DNA of 64,000 bases from contig JOGW01000008.1 in NCBI GenBank assembly GCA_000721375.1, positions 496,001 through 560,000 on the forward strand. The letters are read 5' to 3'. A program made the position numbers and the translations under genes. The DNA is from Streptomyces sp. NRRL B-3428. Its GTDB lineage: Bacteria > Actinomycetota > Actinomycetes > Streptomycetales > Streptomycetaceae. Below are positions 61,854-64,000 of the stretch, in pieces. Below the pieces are notes generated by a model, which ran no database searches, was not told where the DNA came from, and was given only the letters and a program-made list of their open reading frames with translations. Each line of letters opens with the position of its first letter. Within the stretch, counting starts at the first letter, position 1.

Positions 61854-61877
61854 GCGATATCCGCCGTTGGATATCGC
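61854..61877. promoter_or_regulatory. 9-bp inverted repeat, candidate ROK operator
   Basis: GCGATATCC (61854-61862) and GGATATCGC (61869-61877) are perfect inverted repeats with a six-base spacer, 28 bases upstream of the ROK ATG. The AT-rich segment beside it (AGTTTACTAAT, about 61883-61893) resembles ROK-type operator half-sites. Autoregulation is likely. Confidence 0.6.
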
Positions 61878-61946
61878 TAGGCAGTTTACTAATCCCCGGG
61901 GGTTGCCCGGGGCAATCGCGTCGGCCGATGCGAGGGGAGACTCCTT

Positions 61947-62016
61947 TACGAGATCGGATCTACGAGACCGGAGTTACGAGACCGGACATACGAGATCGGA
62001 CTTACGAGATCGGATA
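61947..62016. repeat. five tandem 14-bp units over the GH36 stop codon
   Basis: TACGAGAYCGGANN repeats start at 61947, 61961, 61975, 61989 and 62003. The last unit is the coding 3' end of the GH36 gene (...Tyr-Pro-Ile-Ser), and its stop TAA (62002-62004) falls at the unit boundary. The other four lie downstream of the stop. Confidence 0.9.
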
Positions 62017-63501
62017 GCGCTGTTGCGCGTCCGGTTGCACGGCCGCCGTGAAGTCGACCTCGCGTCCGTCGAGCGAGAACCGGTAGCGGCCGAGCCGGCG
62101 GACCTCGGGTCGGGCCTGCAAGTAGTCGGTGAGCGACTGGAGTTCGTCGGGGTGCAGCCAGCCCGGCGGGTCGGAGATCGCGCGGAATCCGCAGATGTCG
62201 GCGAGATCGCGCAGCCAGCCCTGCTGATGCTCGGTCAGCAGGTTGAGGCGGCTGCGGAAGTACACGACGTCCGGGTCGACTTCGAGCAGCGGAGACTGCC
62301 ACAGGCGGTGGAGTGTGTTGACCACGGCGTTGCGGGCCAGCGCGTCGGAGGGGTCCTGCGTGGCGTAGTGCTCCCACTGCGGCGCCACGTCCGGGCCGCT
62401 GCGGATGCCGTCGAGCAGTCCGAGGGAGGGCAGCAGGGGTGCGCCGCTGCCGAGGAGATATGTGTCGGGTCCTGCCGCCTCGCGGATGATCTCGAGACCG
62501 ATGCGGTAAGCCTCCTCACGGCCAACACCTTCGGCGCGTACGCCGGGGGCCGCCGCCGCACCGATGAAGTCTGCCTTGAGGTAGCCGAACCCCCAGTCCC
62601 GGGTGACCCGTTGGATCATCGTGCGGACATGGTCCTGCGCGTCCGGCCTCGTCAGATCCAGCGCGTAGTAGCCGGTCCCCCAGTTGTGCCCGGTGACGAC
62701 GGGCTCGCCGTCGGCGCCGCGCAGCAGCAACTCGGGGTGCTCACGGGCGGTTCGGGACTCGGGCAGCGCGATGAACGGCGCGATCCACAGACCCGCGCGC
62801 AGCCCGGCGTCCTTGATCCGGTCGGCCAACGCCCGCATTCCGGCAGGGAACTTGTCGTTCGCCTCCCAGTCCCCCACCATCCGCTCCCAGCCGTCGTCGA
62901 CCTGCACGACGTCGAAGGGCAGTCCGCGCAGCGCGGTGATGTCCTTGGTGAGCTGCTCCTCGGTGATGTTCTCGTAGTACGCGTACCAGCTGCACCACAC
63001 GTTCCCCGCCCGCTTGGTGCTGCGGCCGAGGCGCTCGCCGAGCTGGGCGACGTAGGCGGCGAAGACCTCCTCCTCCGTGCCGTACGCGAGGAACCAGGGC
63101 GCGCCCTGCGACTCGTACCAGCCGGCGAGCGTGTCCTGGTCGGCGGCCAGGCGCGGGATGTCGAGGCCGAGCGCACCCAGCAGCAACGCCCGTCCGTCGG
63201 GGCCCTCCAGTGCGGCGAGCGCGGAGGAGTGGTGGCGGGCCGGGTCGTCCCAGACCGTGTCGTCGGCGGTCAGGCGGCGTTCGGCGCTCTCGATGCGCAG
63301 CGGGGCCTCGGAGAGCCTGCGCCAACCGCAGGGACTCCAGGAGTTGTGTCCGTGCCGGTAGAACCGCGCGTCGCCGAGACCGTGCAGCACGGCTACGCGT
63401 CCGGGCGGGAGCAGCACTCCGCCGTCGACGGCCCGGGGTGCGTCGGTGCCTTCGAGTTCGACGGCGAAGGTGTGTGCGCCGACGTCCAGGAGCTGAGCCA
63501 T
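62002..63501 (-). CDS. GH36-type alpha-galactosidase
   Basis: A 499-residue clan-D glycosidase. It has WCSWYAYYENITEEQLTKDI, then VVQVDDGWERMVGDWEANDKFPAGMRALADRI, the nucleophile Asp311 in GYLKADFIGA, and acid/base Asp371 in GIRSGPDVAPQW, all typical of GH36/GH27 alpha-galactosidases. At about 500 residues it is shorter than the 700-residue AgaA/RafA forms. AAGGAG precedes ATG 63501. No signal peptide, so it acts on imported alpha-galactosides. It lies between a binding-protein gene (upstream) and the ROK regulator. Its 3' end lies in a five-copy tandem array. Galactose specificity is inferred. Confidence 0.88.
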   Translation of the reverse strand: MAQLLDVGAHTFAVELEGTDAPRAVDGGVLLPPGRVAVLHGLGDARFYRHGHNSWSPCGWRRLSEAPLRIESAERRLTADDTVWDDPARHHSSALAALEGPDGRALLLGALGLDIPRLAADQDTLAGWYESQGAPWFLAYGTEEEVFAAYVAQLGERLGRSTKRAGNVWCSWYAYYENITEEQLTKDITALRGLPFDVVQVDDGWERMVGDWEANDKFPAGMRALADRIKDAGLRAGLWIAPFIALPESRTAREHPELLLRGADGEPVVTGHNWGTGYYALDLTRPDAQDHVRTMIQRVTRDWGFGYLKADFIGAAAAPGVRAEGVGREEAYRIGLEIIREAAGPDTYLLGSGAPLLPSLGLLDGIRSGPDVAPQWEHYATQDPSDALARNAVVNTLHRLWQSPLLEVDPDVVYFRSRLNLLTEHQQGWLRDLADICGFRAISDPPGWLHPDELQSLTDYLQARPEVRRLGRYRFSLDGREVDFTAAVQPDAQQRYPIS

Positions 63502-63529
63502 GGATCTCCTTGCGTGAGTACGAGGGGGT

Positions 63530-63556
63530 GGGGCGGCAGGCAGGTCCTGCCGCCCC
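63530..63556 (-). terminator. stem-loop between the binding-protein and GH36 genes
   Basis: GGGGCGGCAGG (63530-63540) pairs perfectly with CCTGCCGCCCC (63546-63556) with a five-base loop. In sugar ABC operons such a hairpin after the binding-protein gene often protects its mRNA or limits read-through, giving more binding protein than downstream products. Confidence 0.7.
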
Positions 63557-63597
63557 GTGCCGTGAAGTCGCTTACGGGAGGTGGGCCGTGAAGTGGC

Positions 63598-64000
63598 CTA
63601 CTTGAACAGGCCGTTGATCTGGTCGTTGGCCTTCTTCAGGGCCGGCCCCGGCTCCGCCTGACCGAGGATCACGGACTGCACGGCGTCCTGGACGAGCGGG
63701 TTGATCTCGGTGCCGTGCTCGGTGACGGGCAGCAGGAAGGTGCTGTTCTTGTCGGCCGCCACGTCGGTGAACACATGGACGTCACGCCCGGCGGCCTTGT
63801 GCGCGGCGAGCGCGGCCTCGGTGCCGGACTTCTGCGCCGGGAAGACCACGCCCCGCTTGCCGACCTTGTCCTGGCACTCGGCCGAGCCGAGGTACTTGAC
63901 CCACTTCCAGGCCTCTTCCTGGTGTTCGGTTCCGGCCCAGATCGCGTCCGAAAGGCCGTTGATGGAGCTCTTGCGGCCCTCGGGTCCGGACGGCAGCGAG
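63598..64000 (-). CDS. extracellular solute-binding protein, C-terminal part (5' end outside window)
   Basis: The 133 C-terminal residues of a carbohydrate ABC binding protein; the rest lies past the window end. The visible part has GRKSSINGLSDAIWAGTEHQEEAWKWVKYLGSAECQDKVGKRGVVFP, the usual end-region of family 1 binding proteins (WKWVKYLGS), and closes with VTEHGTEINPLVQDAVQSVILGQAEPGPALKKANDQINGLF. It precedes the GH36 gene by 96 bases, with a hairpin between, so the imported ligand is probably an alpha-galactoside. The permease genes are not between them and would have to lie further upstream, outside the window. Confidence 0.88.
   Translation of the reverse strand, partial: SLPSGPEGRKSSINGLSDAIWAGTEHQEEAWKWVKYLGSAECQDKVGKRGVVFPAQKSGTEAALAAHKAAGRDVHVFTDVAADKNSTFLLPVTEHGTEINPLVQDAVQSVILGQAEPGPALKKANDQINGLFK

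Noticed and set aside
61947..62016. Tandem 14-bp array as a CRISPR
   Set aside because: Units are contiguous with no spacers and begin inside the GH36 coding end; there are no cas genes in the window.

Overview
The window is high-GC actinobacterial DNA and almost certainly Streptomyces. Pointers are the G/C-ending codons, frequent GTG starts, AGGAGG-type ribosome sites, a DivIVA-like protein, a Methyltransf_19 protein, F420-type and FUSC families, sugar ABC operons without their own ATPase, and large secreted S8 and discoidin-domain proteins. It holds 53 protein genes plus one short leader peptide. I see no rRNA, tRNA, CRISPR array, insertion sequence or prophage, so it reads as chromosomal metabolic and regulatory DNA.

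Layout. 1-8.4 kb: the end of an aromatic-acid exporter, a zinc-ribbon protein, an asparagine-type permease, a macrodomain gene coupled to a CrtI-like FAD enzyme, an inositol-phosphatase-like enzyme, a gamma-glutamyltransferase and an APH-fold kinase. 8.5-15.9 kb: an M15 peptidase, a lipoate-ligase-like protein with swapped domain order, a NarL-type two-component pair with a lipoprotein, and a coupled AhpD-like/methyltransferase pair. 15.9-20.3 kb: a tryptophanyl-tRNA synthetase joined to a FUSC exporter, preceded by a leader peptide with two adjacent Trp codons and two hairpins (a classical attenuator), then a serpin. 20.5-26.5 kb: an operon of LacI regulator, FAD oxidoreductase, lipoprotein binding protein and two permeases. 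26.5-30.8 kb: an acetyltransferase, a threonine-synthase-like enzyme, and a divergent dgdR/dgdA pair for 2,2-dialkylglycine breakdown. 30.8-37.6 kb: a GntR regulator and a GlcNAc-type PTS permease with a triple repeat between them, then NCS1 permease, SMP-30, F420 and DHFR-like genes. 37.6-49 kb: a DivIVA-like protein, a ZIP-like protein, a lone maltokinase cap, a giant discoidin-domain exoprotein behind a LacI-type operator, a DUF4132 protein, and an MFS/XRE divergent pair. 49-56.5 kb: a MerR-controlled double hydrolase and unassigned genes. 56.8-64 kb: a secreted subtilase and a ROK/GH36/binding-protein cluster for alpha-galactosides.

Two patterns stand out. First, the Trp-codon attenuator, an auxiliary-type TrpRS and an aromatic exporter form one transcription unit, which looks like a tryptophan-starvation or Trp-analogue response cassette. 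Second, at five separate places the 3' end of a gene, stop codon included, is repeated directly downstream, and two further 6-base microsatellites also sit just past stop codons. All starts and functions come from reading the sequence. No database search was run.
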